Below are positions 42,731 to 54,280 of a stretch of DNA of 64,000 bases, piece by piece. Where the stretch lies: contig NW_004454173.1 of the NCBI RefSeq assembly GCF_000283155.1, positions 3,556,910 to 3,620,909 of the forward strand, in the 5' to 3' direction. How positions within the stretch are numbered: position 1 is the stretch's first letter; each line of letters begins with the position of its first letter. The stretch comes from Ceratotherium simum simum. Its lineage: Eukaryota; Chordata; Mammalia; Perissodactyla; Rhinocerotidae. The notes beneath the pieces were generated by a model, which was not told the origin of the DNA, searched no databases, and was given only the letters and a program-made list of their open reading frames with translations. The position numbers were made by a program, and so were the translations under genes.

Positions 42731-44263
42731 TAGAGTGGTCCAGAGATCTGGACCTCTACGAGGCACAGAATAAGGGTTTAAGCCAAACTTATCTAGATCT
42801 CAAGGGGTAGGGAGAGCCCAGCTACCATGTGGCTTATATTAGGAATAATCTTCACCCGGGCCTTTCTGATGTGGCTCGCTGGGTTTGGATAAGCATTTGA
42901 AAACTTTGTATCGGAACTTGAAGGATTTTTGGATAAACTCTCAGTGTCTGTAATGCTGTACTCACCGATGAGATCCAGTGGTGACATTAAGTCCAGTCAT
43001 TAAATTCTTTTTTTCCTGCTCTTTGTCAGGGCTCACACAACCAATGTCCTCTCTCTCTGCCCCTCTCTCTTCTCACCCCCTCCCTCCCTTTCTTCTCAAT
43101 CTCCTCTGTACTTCTGTCTTCTTATTTTCCACTTCTTTATAACTTTTCTACATTTATTGACTTCAATATTATTTTATGTAAAGCATTTCTCCCCTTGATA
43201 AAAGGGCCACTAATTATGCAAGAGTAAAAACAAAGTTAAGATTAGTTTTACAATATTAAATATTTTTTTTTACTCCCCAAAGAGGGAAATCTGGACTATA
43301 AACAATTTGTTTAAATGGTAACACAAATTGGAATGTACTAGACCCAGACTTGACGATGTTATCACCTAAAAAAACGCAACTAACCAAACTTTCTAGCTGA
43401 TTTATGAATGAGAGCCTTGAATCGATTCACACAAAGAACACAGCTGTCCTCATAGTATCCTCCTCTTGCTACTTTTAAATTTGTAGTATTTCGTCATAAA
43501 TACCAACAAGTAATGTCACGGCTAGCACACGCAAGTGCAGAGCAAACTGGCTGATGGGCTGAGAAGAATGATGCGTTATTTTTGCGTTCCTTTTGTTGAG
43601 TTTTTTTGAAGTCTGAACTTGGTAACACATGATCAATTTTGAGACAGACATAGAAATCATCTGCAATTCTCTCTCTAGAGAGCACAAAAATAGGCAGCTT
43701 CCAATGCGAGAAGTAACTGTGGTTACACGGAAAACTTTGCCTCTCAGTCTTCCCTCCCCATCCATCTGAGGGCTCTACAGAGCAGCTCACAATCATGCAG
43801 AGAAAACCTTTGAGAACTTGATCTAAGGGGGTTATTTTAGGGAAAGTGTAATTGAAAAAAAATCTTGGCCGGTTGGTTTAGAATTTGCTCATGTAAAATG
43901 CATGTGTGTTTGCCTTCTACAACGCACAAAGGATTCCTGTTAGAAACCGCCCTCGTACCAGTGAGGAGAATTGTTCTACTGGCAAATTTATCGAGGGATT
44001 TCTCAGCTAAGTACTATTTGTCTGTGAAATCTTTTGCAGATGGTGAAATTATTTTAGTTTACTCTGATGTCCTCCAGATTTGTGAAAAAAGAAGAAAACA
44101 CTGGACCCATGAGTTGTTAACAATGCCAGGATCCAATTAAACACACTATCTAGATACTTTGCCAGAAGCCATAGTATTCAGCTGATGTCAACAATGCTTA
44201 TTTAAAATAAAAATAAAGAAAGATGTCCCAAATAATCCAATGATTTCTGGCAGCAAGCAGGCC
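42731..44263. other. No gene recognised; pyrimidine-rich patch and unique sequence
   Basis: 43030-43130 is CT-rich (ctctctctctgcccctctct). 43440-44100 is repeat-free and contains no long exon-like frame above 100 codons. Confidence 0.45.
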
Positions 44264-44532
44264 AAGAAAAGAAAAAGAAGGAAGGGAGGAAGGGAGAAAA
44301 GAAGGAATGAAGGAAGGAAGGAAGGAGGAAGGAAGGAAGGAAGGAAGGAGGAAGGAAGGAAGGAAGGAGGAAGGAAGGAGGGAGGAAGGAAGAAAGGAAG
44401 GAAGGCAGGAAGGAAAGAAGAAAAGAGAGAAAGAAAAGAAAGAGAGAAAGAAAAAAAAAGGAAGGAAGGAAGAAAGAAAGACAGAAAGAAAGAAAGAGAG
44501 AGAGAGAGAAAGAAAGAGAGAAAGAAAGAGAG
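44264..44532 (+). repeat. Polypurine microsatellite (GGAA)n/(GAAA)n
   Basis: 269 nt of A and G with only three pyrimidines (44308, 44406 and 44482). GGAA units dominate the left half, GAAA and GA units the right half. All open frames across it (KEGRKEGGR or SFLPSFLP translations) are products of the repeat. Confidence 0.98.
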
Positions 44533-45014
44533 CTCCCTCTCACTTTGAAAAGAGAAATTTTTCTGGAGAATGAAATCCATTCATCTGCCACCAGAAGCAT
44601 CAATTTTCAGCATGTGGGTCACTGCTTCTGAACAGCATGCCAGTTGTGTGCCATACATGCTGTTGACATGAAAAGACTCTGCTTTGAAACCTCAGGTTAG
44701 TGTCATATCACCAGGAAATCAACCAACCTGGACGGCCAAGGGTATCATTTGTCTTTAAAGATGAGAGAAACCATGGAGGGAAAGGTGAGCTCCCTGGCCC
44801 ACAATGCCTAATTGTGTTAAGGAAAGCACTTGACCCACATTCTCACATCTCACCAGGGACTGGAGGGCCATGGCATCTTCAGTTGTGAAACACTGGGATG
44901 ACAGTGATGTAGGACATGTGTCTTGAGTACTCTTTTCATTGCAGTGCAAGCTCCTAGAGGGTAGAACACACACCTTTGTCCTTGCAGGGACTAATAATAA
45001 TAACTGTAGTGCAA
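44533..45014. other. No gene recognised
   Basis: Unique sequence without supported features. Confidence 0.4.
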
Positions 45015-45141
45015 AAAAGGAAACTGAGGCTTTGGGAGATTAAGTAATGTGTCAAGGTCAGATAAGGAGATAGAGGCAGAGCAGGATTAAACCCAAGTCA
45101 TCTGACTACAGGTTCTTAACCTCTATTCTACATAACCTCCC
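45015..45141 (-). mobile_element. MIR SINE
   Basis: Reversed MIR core: 'aggaaactgaggctttggga', 'gattaagtaatgtgtcaagg' and 'gcaggattaaacccaagtca', then 'ggttcttaacctctattcta'. Confidence 0.85.
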
Positions 45142-47164
45142 ACTCTACGGGGGGAGGGGCAGCATTAGGAATGCTTGTTATTGCTTGCTTCCAATTTCCA
45201 GAGTTCTTTTCCATGATCCATTAGTTGACTTCTCTTACTTTACCCCCACCCTCAAATGGTAGTGCAGAGAAAGGCAAAGATGTCCCTGTGGATTAGACAA
45301 AGAAAAAATAAATAAATGCCAGTCTCCCCAATACCAGCAACTTTTAACTGCAACAAAAGCCTGAAGCTCTGAAAAGTAATGTGAGGATAGACTGAGAGGG
45401 GTAAGTAAAAGAAGCAGAAATGGGACCATCAGGAGGCAGGATAGAGGATGCATTTTTCTGTTTACCAAGGAATTTCTGGCTTGGCTTTCTCTTGGCACCT
45501 CTTCTGTGCTCCTTTTGAGAGAGAAAGGAAGAGAAAGGAAGCTGTGAAGCAGAAAGCTGCAGAAAACTCCAAGGTGATTGGAAACAGCCAGGAGTCTAAT
45601 AAGAGATTTCAGCCAATAGGAGGAAGGGGGAGAAGGTCATTATTCATGCTCTCCCAAGCTCCTGAGGGGAGACTCTGCTCTGGGTATCTGATTCCATATG
45701 GCTAGCTTTCCAGCCCACAAAGATGGATGAATACAACGACGTGTTGGAAGATGAACCATTGTGGAACCAACTGAAAAGACAAATCTTTCCTTTGTTATTT
45801 CAGTATGTAGTTCTAACCTCAAGGGAGCACATCTACTATCTATTAGATATTCACAAAGGTAAACAGATTGTTATAATCGGCTGCAAAACACAAAGGCTGC
45901 AGGCCACCAGACACAAGGACTAACTACATTGACATCAGAAACCCCGTGGAAGGGAGTGTGAGCTGTGAAAGGGCAGCAGCTGGTAAGAGGACGTCCCGGG
46001 GCAGGACCTCAGCTGTGCCCCTAGCAGCCCTGGGTTGTAGTCTTCCGTCAGCTTCCACCTAACTCTGTTCCTAGAGGCCATCCCCCGTCCTCAGTCCCAT
46101 TGCCATCTCCCAATCAACCTTTGGATTGCAATAAACAGACCTTAGTGGTTTCAGTAGATCATTAAACCCTTCATTCCCACCCTTGTAGACTTGATTTTTT
46201 TCTAATCATTTTAGTCTGATCATTTTACTAATCTAAGTCAACCTCATTCATTTGAAAAATGTCAGCAATTTGTTACACACGTGTTTTGTTAGTTTCTGTA
46301 GAGAAATATCCTGGGTGAAATTGGGGTGGCCAATGCCCTAACCCCTGAACCAGAGCAGGACTATTTCCAAGAGACGAACTCTGGGCAAAAAATGCCTTTG
46401 TGAGTGTGGAATCAAACTGTTCTTCCATAGTAATGTGCAAAATCACAAAATCAAATAAAAGTTTAAAAAGAAAATTTTTTTTTGGTAATTGATTTAATTA
46501 TGTATCCAAGTATTAATCAGTAGTCCTGAGAACAATATTTTTCATAGGCCTTCTTTGTCAGGATGCCAATTTTGTAATTTTTTCCTGCAAGTTTTGTGTA
46601 AATATAAGAAACCCTAATAGGAAAAGTGGGATTAACTGAAGGTTTTGAGTTAATTCCTTTATGTACTTCCTGCCCATGTCATAAACTGGTAACAGAATGT
46701 GGGTGGCCTGAAAACCACAAGTATAGGCTAAACCTGTGTTTTACAAATCAGTTTGTTGAGTGTCAACCAGCATTTTTTTTAAGTGAAAAAAAAGGAAGAG
46801 GACAGAATAGAAACTATCAGGTTTATAACGTGTAGTATTTTTTCATGAAGTGTTTGCTTCAGTTGTATGTGTATATTGGTTCTTAATTGTGTTTATTTCT
46901 ATGGATCTTATAAAAACATTTTTGAAAACTGCTGGCTAGACAGACAGCAGAGAAAATGGCCGTTCTGTTAGATTGAGAGAGGGTGGATTAATCAGAACGC
47001 TGAGAAACAAACTAAGGAGCTTGACTTCATGTAGAATCCACTGTACCTTCTCTAGCATATATTAGTAAATGATATGATAAAGGAGAAGTCTTTAGGAGAA
47101 TTTGGCAGTGATAGGGGTGATAGCTTGGGGGCCAGGGCAGATAGAGAGACTGGACTATCATTGA
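45142..47164. other. No gene recognised; unique sequence
   Basis: No repeat is recognised. It includes a 66-codon frame at 45723-45923 whose ATG has a favourable context (aaagATGg). 46490-46930 is AT-rich. Confidence 0.4.
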
Positions 47165-47570
47165 AGATTCTCAGAACAGAAACCAATTCTTGCTAGCTTA
47201 AGCATGAAAGGAATTTTTCAAATGGGTGATTGTATAACTCACAGAAATGCTGGGAAGTTAGAAAACCAGGTGAGGAATTCAGCAGAACTGAAGGGGGCTA
47301 CACAGCCAGAGCCACAGTCAAATCTCCCCCATGGGGCTGGTCTGGCTGAGCACCAGCACAGTAGCCGTAGCTGACCCAGCAGGCTAAGCTCTCCTGCATG
47401 GCACTGAAGATGTCCACTGGCACTGCTGCCATTGCAGCAAAAGAGTTCTCCACTGTTTCCACCCTGTGCATTATAGCCCCAGATTTAGCATCTGGGAGGG
47501 GGGCTTCTGACTGCAGACACCTGAGCTCTAGCTGCAAGAGAGGCTGGGAGACAAATCATCTGCCCTTTTT
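47165..47570 (+). repeat. Old interspersed repeat, family not assigned
   Basis: 'accaattcttgctagcttaa', 'gcatgaaaggaatttttcaa', 'gcaaaagagttctccactgt' and 'ttccaccctgtgcattatag' are wording of a dispersed mammalian repeat that I cannot name. Confidence 0.45.
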
Positions 47571-47813
47571 GGCTTCTACAGAAGGGAGCAGTCTCTGCCT
47601 CTAATGATTCTAAACCCAATTCCAACAGGTGGTGGTGGTATTGGGGGGAGGTCCCACACACCACCAAGAAGTTCTCCGACACTAGCTGTGTGTCCTACAA
47701 TTCAGTTCAATTGACACTATCTACCCGCAGACAGCATCAGATTCCACAGGTTAAGGGCTCAGTCCCACAAGACTGCCCTCCATTTCAGATGCCAATCAAA
47801 AGTCTAGATTGCT

Positions 47814-48093
47814 GGGGCCAGCCCGGTGGCCCAGCGGTTTAAGTTTTCGAGTTCCACTTCGGTGGCCTAGAGTTCGCCTGTTCGGCTCCTGGGTGTGGAC
47901 CTACTCACCGCTCATCAAGCCATGCTGAGGTGGTGTCCCACATAGAAGAGCTACAGCTCTACAACTATGATACTCAACTATGTACTGGGGCCTTAGGGAG
48001 AAAAAGGAAAAAAGAGGAAGACTGGCAACAGATGTTAGCGCAGGGCCAATCTTCCTCAAAAAAAATAATAAATTAAAAAAATAAAATTAAATT
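47814..48093 (+). mobile_element. ERE SINE nested in LTR
   Basis: 'ggggccagcccggtggccca' head with 'gcggtttaagttttcgagtt', then 'catgctgaggtggtgtccca' and 'gatgttagcgcagggccaat', with an A/T-rich tail. Flanks AAAAGTCTAGATTGCT (47798-47813) and AAAAGTCTAGGTTGTT (48094-48109) agree at 14 of 16 positions. Confidence 0.95.
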
Positions 48094-48496
48094 AAAAGTC
48101 TAGGTTGTTACCTGTGATTCTGGTCAACCGGCTATAAATCAAAGGTTTCCATGACACCCTCCTTGGGTTAGATTTAATTTATTAGAGCAACTCACAGACT
48201 CAAAGAAACATTTTACTTACTAGATTACTGGTTTATTATGAAAGGATATAACTCAGGAACAGCCAGATGGAAGAGATGCATAGGGCAAGGTATGTGGGAA
48301 GGGCACAGAGTTTCTACGCCCTCTCTGGGGGTGCCATTCTCCCCGAACTTTCACGTGTTCACCAACCTGGAAGCTGTCCGAACTCCTGTCCCTTTGGGTA
48401 TTAATGGAGGCTTCATTACATAGGCACGATTGATGAAATCATTGGCCATTGGCGATTGATGCAATCTCCAGCCCTTCTCCCCTCCCCGGATGTCAG

Positions 48497-48532
48497 TGGG
48501 GTGGAGGTGGGGGTGGGGGGAGGCGGGGGGCG
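48497..48532 (+). other. Canonical G-quadruplex motif inside the LTR
   Basis: G-runs of 4, 5, 6 and 6 (48498-48501, 48509-48513, 48515-48520, 48525-48530) are separated by loops of 7, 1 and 4 nt. This satisfies the usual G4 rule with G tracts of at least four. Confidence 0.8.
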
Positions 48533-48751
48533 GTACTGGAAGTTGCAATCCTCTAATCACGTGGATGGATTCCCTGGCAACCAGCCCCCATCCTTTGGTT
48601 ACCCACGGGCTTTCCAAAAGTCACCTCATTAACATAACAAAAGACAACTTCACTGCTCTCCTCAGGAAATTCCAAGGGTTTTAGGAGCCCTGTGCTAAAA
48701 ACAGGGACAAAGACCAAATATATATTTCTCATTATAAATCACAGTATCACA

Positions 48752-50454
48752 GCCTCCTGTCAAGATTCACACAATGGAGAATTCTCTAAACCCAGAAGAG
48801 GAGTTGGTTACTCAAGGACTAGCTAGTCAATTGCAGTCTCCCAGCTGAGGTGATGAGGCAATGGAGTTGGATAGTGACAAAGAAAAAGAACCTCAAAGAA
48901 CTAACCCAAGAGATTAGTGAAGGAAGAAACAGACTTGGTGATGGATTGTGTACAGATGATTAACAATGGGGAATGGAAAAAGCTAACTGCAGGCTTCTAT
49001 CCTGAAGGAGATGAGAGATTGGTATTGCTGACAGATGTAAGAACTGAGAGAAGAGGAAAATGAAGAATGATTGTGAAGTCAGAGTAACGGGCCATATGGC
49101 TTAATCATTCTTGGAGTTAGTGGCCATGCTGAAGATGACTCCTTCAGCTAGACCCATTCTTTGAGATTATCTGTAAAGACTAATTATATAATTATATTAT
49201 TGTCTTGTGTGGCTCTTTTATATATTGTCACTGGTGGTCTGTTATTCTTGTGGGTTCAGGATTTCCTAAGTCAATGTTCCTATGTAGCCTTGTAGCCTGC
49301 GTCCTACATCCTTTCAATATTTATTTTTACATGCGTTTTGAAGACTCAAACTAGGAAGAACCTTAAGGAATGCTCTATCTCTTTTAAAACTATAACACTT
49401 AACACCCACGTGAATCATAATTTCCCATTGAGATTCAGCACATTAAAAGACTCAAGAGCATATGTATAATGCAAACACAGAAACACAGATAAACACTGGA
49501 TATAAATCTACATGGCCATTGACTGCCCATGCTTTCCCCTCCCGAGATGAGAAAGTGCTCTCTGTCTGTCATAGCTCCAATGCCCTTCATTCTACCCATT
49601 TGGATTTAGGACTAGAACTCCACAACCACGAATGGAGTTGATGTGTGAACTTGCTTATTTGTGTCTTATGTCTCACTACAACTTCTAACTCATCTAGACC
49701 TTGCAATTTAGAAAGTGCGGTGGGTTGTGTTGTTAAGAAAAGATGGAAAGACCAGACAAGAGAGGCACTTAAATCAGTTTGTAGCAGTTCACATCTACAA
49801 GAATGGACTGAAAACCACTAAACGTCCTACAGCATTACTTCCCTGGTGTCTCCTTTCCTAATCACTCTTTCCCACCTCCTTCTCCATGCAGAGCTCGCTT
49901 ACACGTTTCAGATGTCCTTGCTTTTAAGATGAAAGCAGGATACTGAAGTCTCCCTGGTAATTCTAAAGCTCATATTCCCATCTGGCATCATGATGTCTAT
50001 GCTTCCATAGTTATGCTCTTTTCCCTGTATTTCAGGAAAAGAAAATGGGAAAGTGTAAATAAGGGATTGAGTTTAATGGGAATTCAGTGAAAATCAAGAG
50101 ACTTGGAGTGAGGCAAATCTTTTCCAGTTCTGGAATAGTATGAAAGGCAACTGAAAACCAATGCTTTGATGAGTTTAGGAGGAGTTCCAAACAATTCTAT
50201 ATTTTCATAATTTTTAAAATCATATCAAACAAGTCACTCTATACTCTAGTTTTACCTTCCTCCTAAGCACAGCGAGTGCTTGCTGATTCTTGTCACAAAG
50301 AGGGGTTGGTAGTTGGACATTATATTCTCAAATTACACCCACCTAAACCAAAGGAAAGAGAAAAACAAGGTAGCTGTGCAAGAGAAGAAACAACGGCATT
50401 TTGCCTGATTCAATGGTCAAGAAGTAGTGATACGTCCTGGAAAACACTTAGTCC
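48752..50454. other. No gene recognised
   Basis: Unique sequence. No repeat is named and no frame longer than 76 codons. Confidence 0.4.
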
Positions 50455-50750
50455 CTTCCACCTGGAATCTTCTACTCCCCTAGGCCACACTCTTTCATCT
50501 AGTTAGCTCCTACTCATCCATCTCTTGGATTTCAGCTCAAATGCCATTTCATCAGGGAAGTCGTCCCTGACCCCCACACAGGGTCAAGTCCTCTGTTATC
50601 TTCTTTTCATAACATTTTGAATTGTGTTTGTAGATCTGCTTTCCCACTACACATGAGTGCAGGAGTTTATCTTTTTGGCTTGTTTATTTATTATAGTATC
50701 TTGCACAGTGTTTGGCATATAGTAATTGCTCAATAAAACTATTTTATGTA
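50455..50750 (+). mobile_element. L2 LINE 3' end
   Basis: 'cagctcaaatgccatttcat', 'cagggaagtcgtccctgacc' and 'cacatgagtgcaggagttta', ending 'tttggcatatagtaattgct', give a clear L2 3' region. Confidence 0.88.
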
Positions 50751-50764
50751 TGTATTTATAATCA

Positions 50765-50900
50765 ATCATGAGTCAGAAGTCCTGGGTTCTAATTCTAACC
50801 TTGCTTCTAACCTTGGAAGAATTGTCTTGTGACCTTGGACGGGTTCTCTTCATCTTGTTGATCTTGACTTCTTCATCTCTAAAGTGAAGATTTGGGGCTG
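50765..50900 (+). mobile_element. MIR SINE
   Basis: 'gaagtcctgggttctaattc' and 'gtgaccttggacgggttctc', then 'cttcatctctaaagtgaaga', match the MIR core. Confidence 0.65.
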
Positions 50901-51859
50901 GTGCATATCTTAAGAACTTCTGCTCCAAATATCATGGTCCTAAAATGTTATGTGCAAATAATTTTTTTTGTAAATTAAACACATAATATTAAAGTTTGCC
51001 TCTAAGAAAAATTCTGTAGTAAGTTCTTCATGATAGGTGAAGGTGATGGTGAACCATATCACCAGTTCAGGCACGTCATCAGGATAGGCAAACCGATTGT
51101 TCCCAGCTGAGAGAGAATGCTTATTTTGAGATGTTTGTAGATTTCCTGATTTCCTTAGGTTATAAGGTTTTGGGAAATTCAAACTTGGAGAAATTGCTGA
51201 GAACAGAGGTGGGGTTGGGGGGCATCTACTAAGGAGAACTGAAAAGGCTGTTATAGGGCCAACTGGTAGGGAAATTCTTTGCATCAAATTCATCATTCTA
51301 CAATCTTAAAGCCAGTTTTAGAAAGATGCTCTAGTTGAAGAGGAAAACTGAGCTCCACAAGGGGCCCTAAGAGGGAATGCATTTCTGCCTCTGATGACGA
51401 CTGGAAGGAAATATCCTGTGCTGATATTTGAAACTCAGACGAAGGCTTTTGACACTTTTCCCAATGTCTTTCATAAAATGTTTGTCTAAAAGAGCAAATG
51501 CAACATCTCTGAACTATATCTCATTTTGCTTCAGGACGTTTATCATTCTCTGTTCCTTCCTTGGCAATGCTTCAAACTCATGGGAGTTTTCATTAACAAC
51601 TGATCTGAAGAGCAGAAGCCATGTCAGTGTTATGAGTGGGGGCAGGTTTCTGATAGCATCTCCTGTTGGTCTGGGCAGAGCCCTCCGCTGAACTGGGATG
51701 GTGGATGAGAAACAGCCCCAGGGGAGCAGGAGGTGGTGACTGGCTGCTGAGCTGGTGTGTCCCAGCACTCCTCAGAGTGGGCAGCCCCGTCCTGTAGGCC
51801 AGTGCCCAGTTAGAGGGATGAGAGAACAGGAGGATTATGGGGGCTGCTGCCCTCAAGAA
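50901..51859. other. No gene recognised
   Basis: Unique sequence. The 118-codon minus frame at 50940-51296 and the overlapping frames at 51428-52015 have no domain resemblance; the latter runs into L1 sequence. Confidence 0.4.
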
Positions 51860-51861
51860 CC

Positions 51862-52078
51862 AATGCCTGATGTACAGCATGGTGACTGTAGTTAACAATG
51901 CCGTAGTGTACATTTGAATGTTGTTGAGAGAGTAGACCTTCTCGTCGCAAGAAAAAAAAAGTATAACTATGTGTGATGATAGGTCATTTTGCAATATATA
52001 CAAATAATGAATCATTATGGTGTATACCTAAAGCTAATATAATGTTATATGTCAATTATATTTCAATTTTGAAGAAAA
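51862..52078 (+). mobile_element. L1 LINE 3' terminus
   Basis: 'gatgtacagcatggtgactg', 'tagttaacaatgccgtagtg' and 'aatataatgttatatgtcaa', then 'ttatatttcaattttgaaga', form the L1MA/L1MB-type terminal sequence. Confidence 0.85.
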
Positions 52079-52198
52079 GTAATACAGGTAATACCTGTGT
52101 TTCTGAAAGGTTTTTTTATAGATCGCATTTTTATAAGCTGACGAATTTTCTAATGATTAACTATGTTAGAATAATGTACTTTTTTAAAAAGTTATTTA

Positions 52199-52445
52199 GG
52201 GGCCAGCCCCGTGGCTTAGCGGTTAAGTGTGCATGCTCCACTGCTGGTGGCCCGGGTTCAGATCCCGGGCGTGCACCGACGCACCACTTGTCCTGCGGTG
52301 CTGAGGCAGGCGTCTCACGTACAGCAACTAGAAGGATGTGAAACTATGACATACAACTATCTACCGGGGATTTGGGGATAAAAAGGGGAAAAAAAAGGAG
52401 GAGGATTGGCAATACATGGTAGCTCAGGGCCGGTCTTCCTCAGCA

Positions 52446-52475
<30 letters not shown>
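52199..52475 (+). mobile_element. ERE SINE with (AAAT)n tail
   Basis: GGGGCCAGCCCCGTGGCTTA head and CCCGGGTTCAGATCCCGG B-box region, then 'agcaactagaaggatgtgaa' and 'ggtagctcagggccgg', with a tail of seven AAAT units (52447-52474). The flanking duplication is unclear. Confidence 0.95.
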
Positions 52476-52478
<3 letters not shown>

Positions 52479-52781
52479 TAGTGCTAATAAAATAGTCTTC
52501 TTAAAAAAACAAACGCGAATCAATGCCATTCACTGAGGGAGGAAGAAGGGGCCAGCCCAGAGCCCACTGCTCCAGGCCTCCTCTTGCGTGTTGCCCTTGG
52601 GGGTACCCTTGAGGGTGCAGTGTAACTTCCTCTTAGCTACAAACACCCTTAAGTCCAAGGCAGAGATTCTGGTTCAAGATTCCCAAAGGCTGCTGCTTCC
52701 TGCCCCCTTATCACTCTTGTCTCTCTTCTGTCCTCTCCCAGCAGGATTCAATTGAAGAGACAGAGATAGGCTGATACAACA
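52476..52781. other. No gene recognised
   Basis: Short unique stretch. Confidence 0.4.
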
Positions 52782-53008
52782 AAGCAATAACGACTAGCGT
52801 TTGTTGAGTGGTTCTGGACCAGGCAATATGCTCAGCACTCTATATACACTACCTCTTTTGTTCACACAGCAACTTTAAGAATGCTTTGATTCTTTTAAAC
52901 TGAAGCACAGAGTAGTTAAATAACTTGCTCAAGGTCTCAGGCTGGTCAATAGAGAAGCCAGGATTTGAACCCAGGATATGACTTCACAGCCCACAACTTC
53001 ATCACAGC
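52782..53008 (-). mobile_element. MIR SINE
   Basis: Reversed full-length order: 'ggcaatatgctcagcactct', 'gaagcacagagtagttaaat', 'aacttgctcaaggtctcagg' and 'aggatttgaacccaggatat'. Confidence 0.88.
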
Positions 53009-53528
53009 ATCAGATGACTCCAAACATCCCACTGAGGCAGTTAACACGTCAAGCATTTATAGATGGATCCACGGGCATGTGGCCCTAGACCAGGCCTTCC
53101 GCTTGACACAGTAAAGATTAGACACAGTAGTCCCTGTCTCTACATAATATACACGACCGTATCTTAGCACAAGGACTCTCTCTTTAATTTTAGAAACACT
53201 GAAATACTGGGAAAATATAAGGGAATCATTTACTCAAGATCAAGGATCAATTAGACTTATGAATGAAGTCAGGCCTTGTGAGACTCCCACCCCTTTTAAG
53301 ATTCCTGCCATAGGAAAACCTTCGTTGTTTCTAGGACTCATGTTTGGGGGCCTATGAAACAGGGGTGGGGAAGTCTTGAGGTCTGGAGCATGGCTGTGAA
53401 AGGTCTGTGGTCTGGGCACCAGAGATGTCATCTCAGACTAGCTCTTCCTTCTCTCAGCCACCCTGGGACTGTGAGCACGGCTCTCAGAACTGGGCTCAGG
53501 CTTCTCATCTGAAAATTGAGGGGTGATT
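53009..53528. other. No gene recognised
   Basis: Unique sequence. Confidence 0.4.
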
Positions 53529-53695
53529 AGATCTGTGGTTCTCTCTGATGACACCTTAGAATCATCTGGGGAGGTTCTAAATCTAGAAATACCTAATCCC
53601 AGCCCAGGAAATGCTGATTGAATGTGTCTGGGTGGGGCCTAGAGAGTCGTAATTGTTTTAACTTCCAGCGGCCATCCTTAGTGCAGTCTGGTTAC
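53529..53695 (+). mobile_element. MER5A non-autonomous hAT element
   Basis: 'tctgtggttctctctgatga', 'ttagaatcatctggggaggt' and 'aatcccagcccaggaaatgc', then 'gtgtctgggtggggcctaga', follow MER5A. Confidence 0.75.
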
Positions 53696-53851
53696 CATAT
53701 CAGATCATCTCTTATTTTTCTGGTAGACCTAAAATTCTAAGAGTCTGTGCTACAGAGTCACTAGGCCAGGAGAAGGTAATGTCCTATGGAATTTTAGGGT
53801 AGTTTTGGTCTCAGAAGCCAGAAGTGCAAAAGGTTGAGTGGAAAAAAAATG

Positions 53852-53935
53852 TATCTATATATGTATATATATATGTATATCAGGATACATTTATATTTAT
53901 ATTTATATATGTGATCATATATGTATATGTACCAA
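53852..53935. repeat. TA-rich microsatellite
   Basis: Alternating ATATGTATAT units with TTATATTTATAT units in the middle, partly self-complementary. Confidence 0.85.
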
Positions 53936-54051
53936 TGTCAGTTTTAAGCATCGAGTCTGGTCCAGTTTGAGGACTGGAAAATGGCTGCATGAGGTAGTCT
54001 TTTCATGTTCTCTAAACTGACATAAAGAAGTTAGCTAAAAGATTTTAATTT

Positions 54052-54265
54052 GGGCTGGCCCCGTGGCTTGGTGGTTAAGTGTGCGCGCTCCGATGCTGGT
54101 GGCCTGGGTTTGGATCCCAGGCGCGCACCGAGGCACCACTTCTCTGTCCATCCTGAGGCCGAGTCCCACATACAGCAACTAGAAGGATGTGCAGCTATGA
54201 CTACAACTATCTACTGGGGCTTTGGGGGGAAAAAATAAATAAATAAAATCTTTAAAAAAAAAAAA
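54052..54265 (+). mobile_element. ERE SINE, short form
   Basis: GGGCTGGCCCCGTGGCTTGG head, 'gtgtgcgcgctccgatgctg' and 'agcaactagaaggatgtgca', ending 'actggggctttgggggg' and an A-rich tail. It lacks the 3' 'ttagctcagggc' part seen in longer copies. Perfect 15-bp duplications AAAAGATTTTAATTT (54037-54051 and 54266-54280). Confidence 0.96.
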
Positions 54266-54280
54266 AAAAGATTTTAATTT

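Larger units (their letters stand above)
47630..48751 (-). mobile_element. ERV LTR, split by an ERE
   Basis: Read on the minus strand it starts TGTGATACTGTGATTTATAA at 48751 and proceeds through 'ttggaatttcctgaggagag', 'ggggctggttgccagggaat' and 'gaagcctccattaatac'. An AATAAACC poly(A)-signal region lies near 48230, and the end is near 47630 ('gtcggagaacttcttggtgg'). Both halves join in register around the ERE. The family name and exact left end are uncertain, and no coding part is attached. Confidence 0.65.

Noticed and set aside
44188..44603. Lysine/glycine/glutamate and leucine/serine/phenylalanine-rich frames of up to 133 codons
   Set aside because: They are direct translations of the GGAA/GAAA microsatellite and its complement.
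25199..48751. Two LTRs bounding one provirus
   Set aside because: The LTRs at 25.2 and 47.6 kb are unrelated in sequence and opposite in orientation, with no retroviral genes between them.
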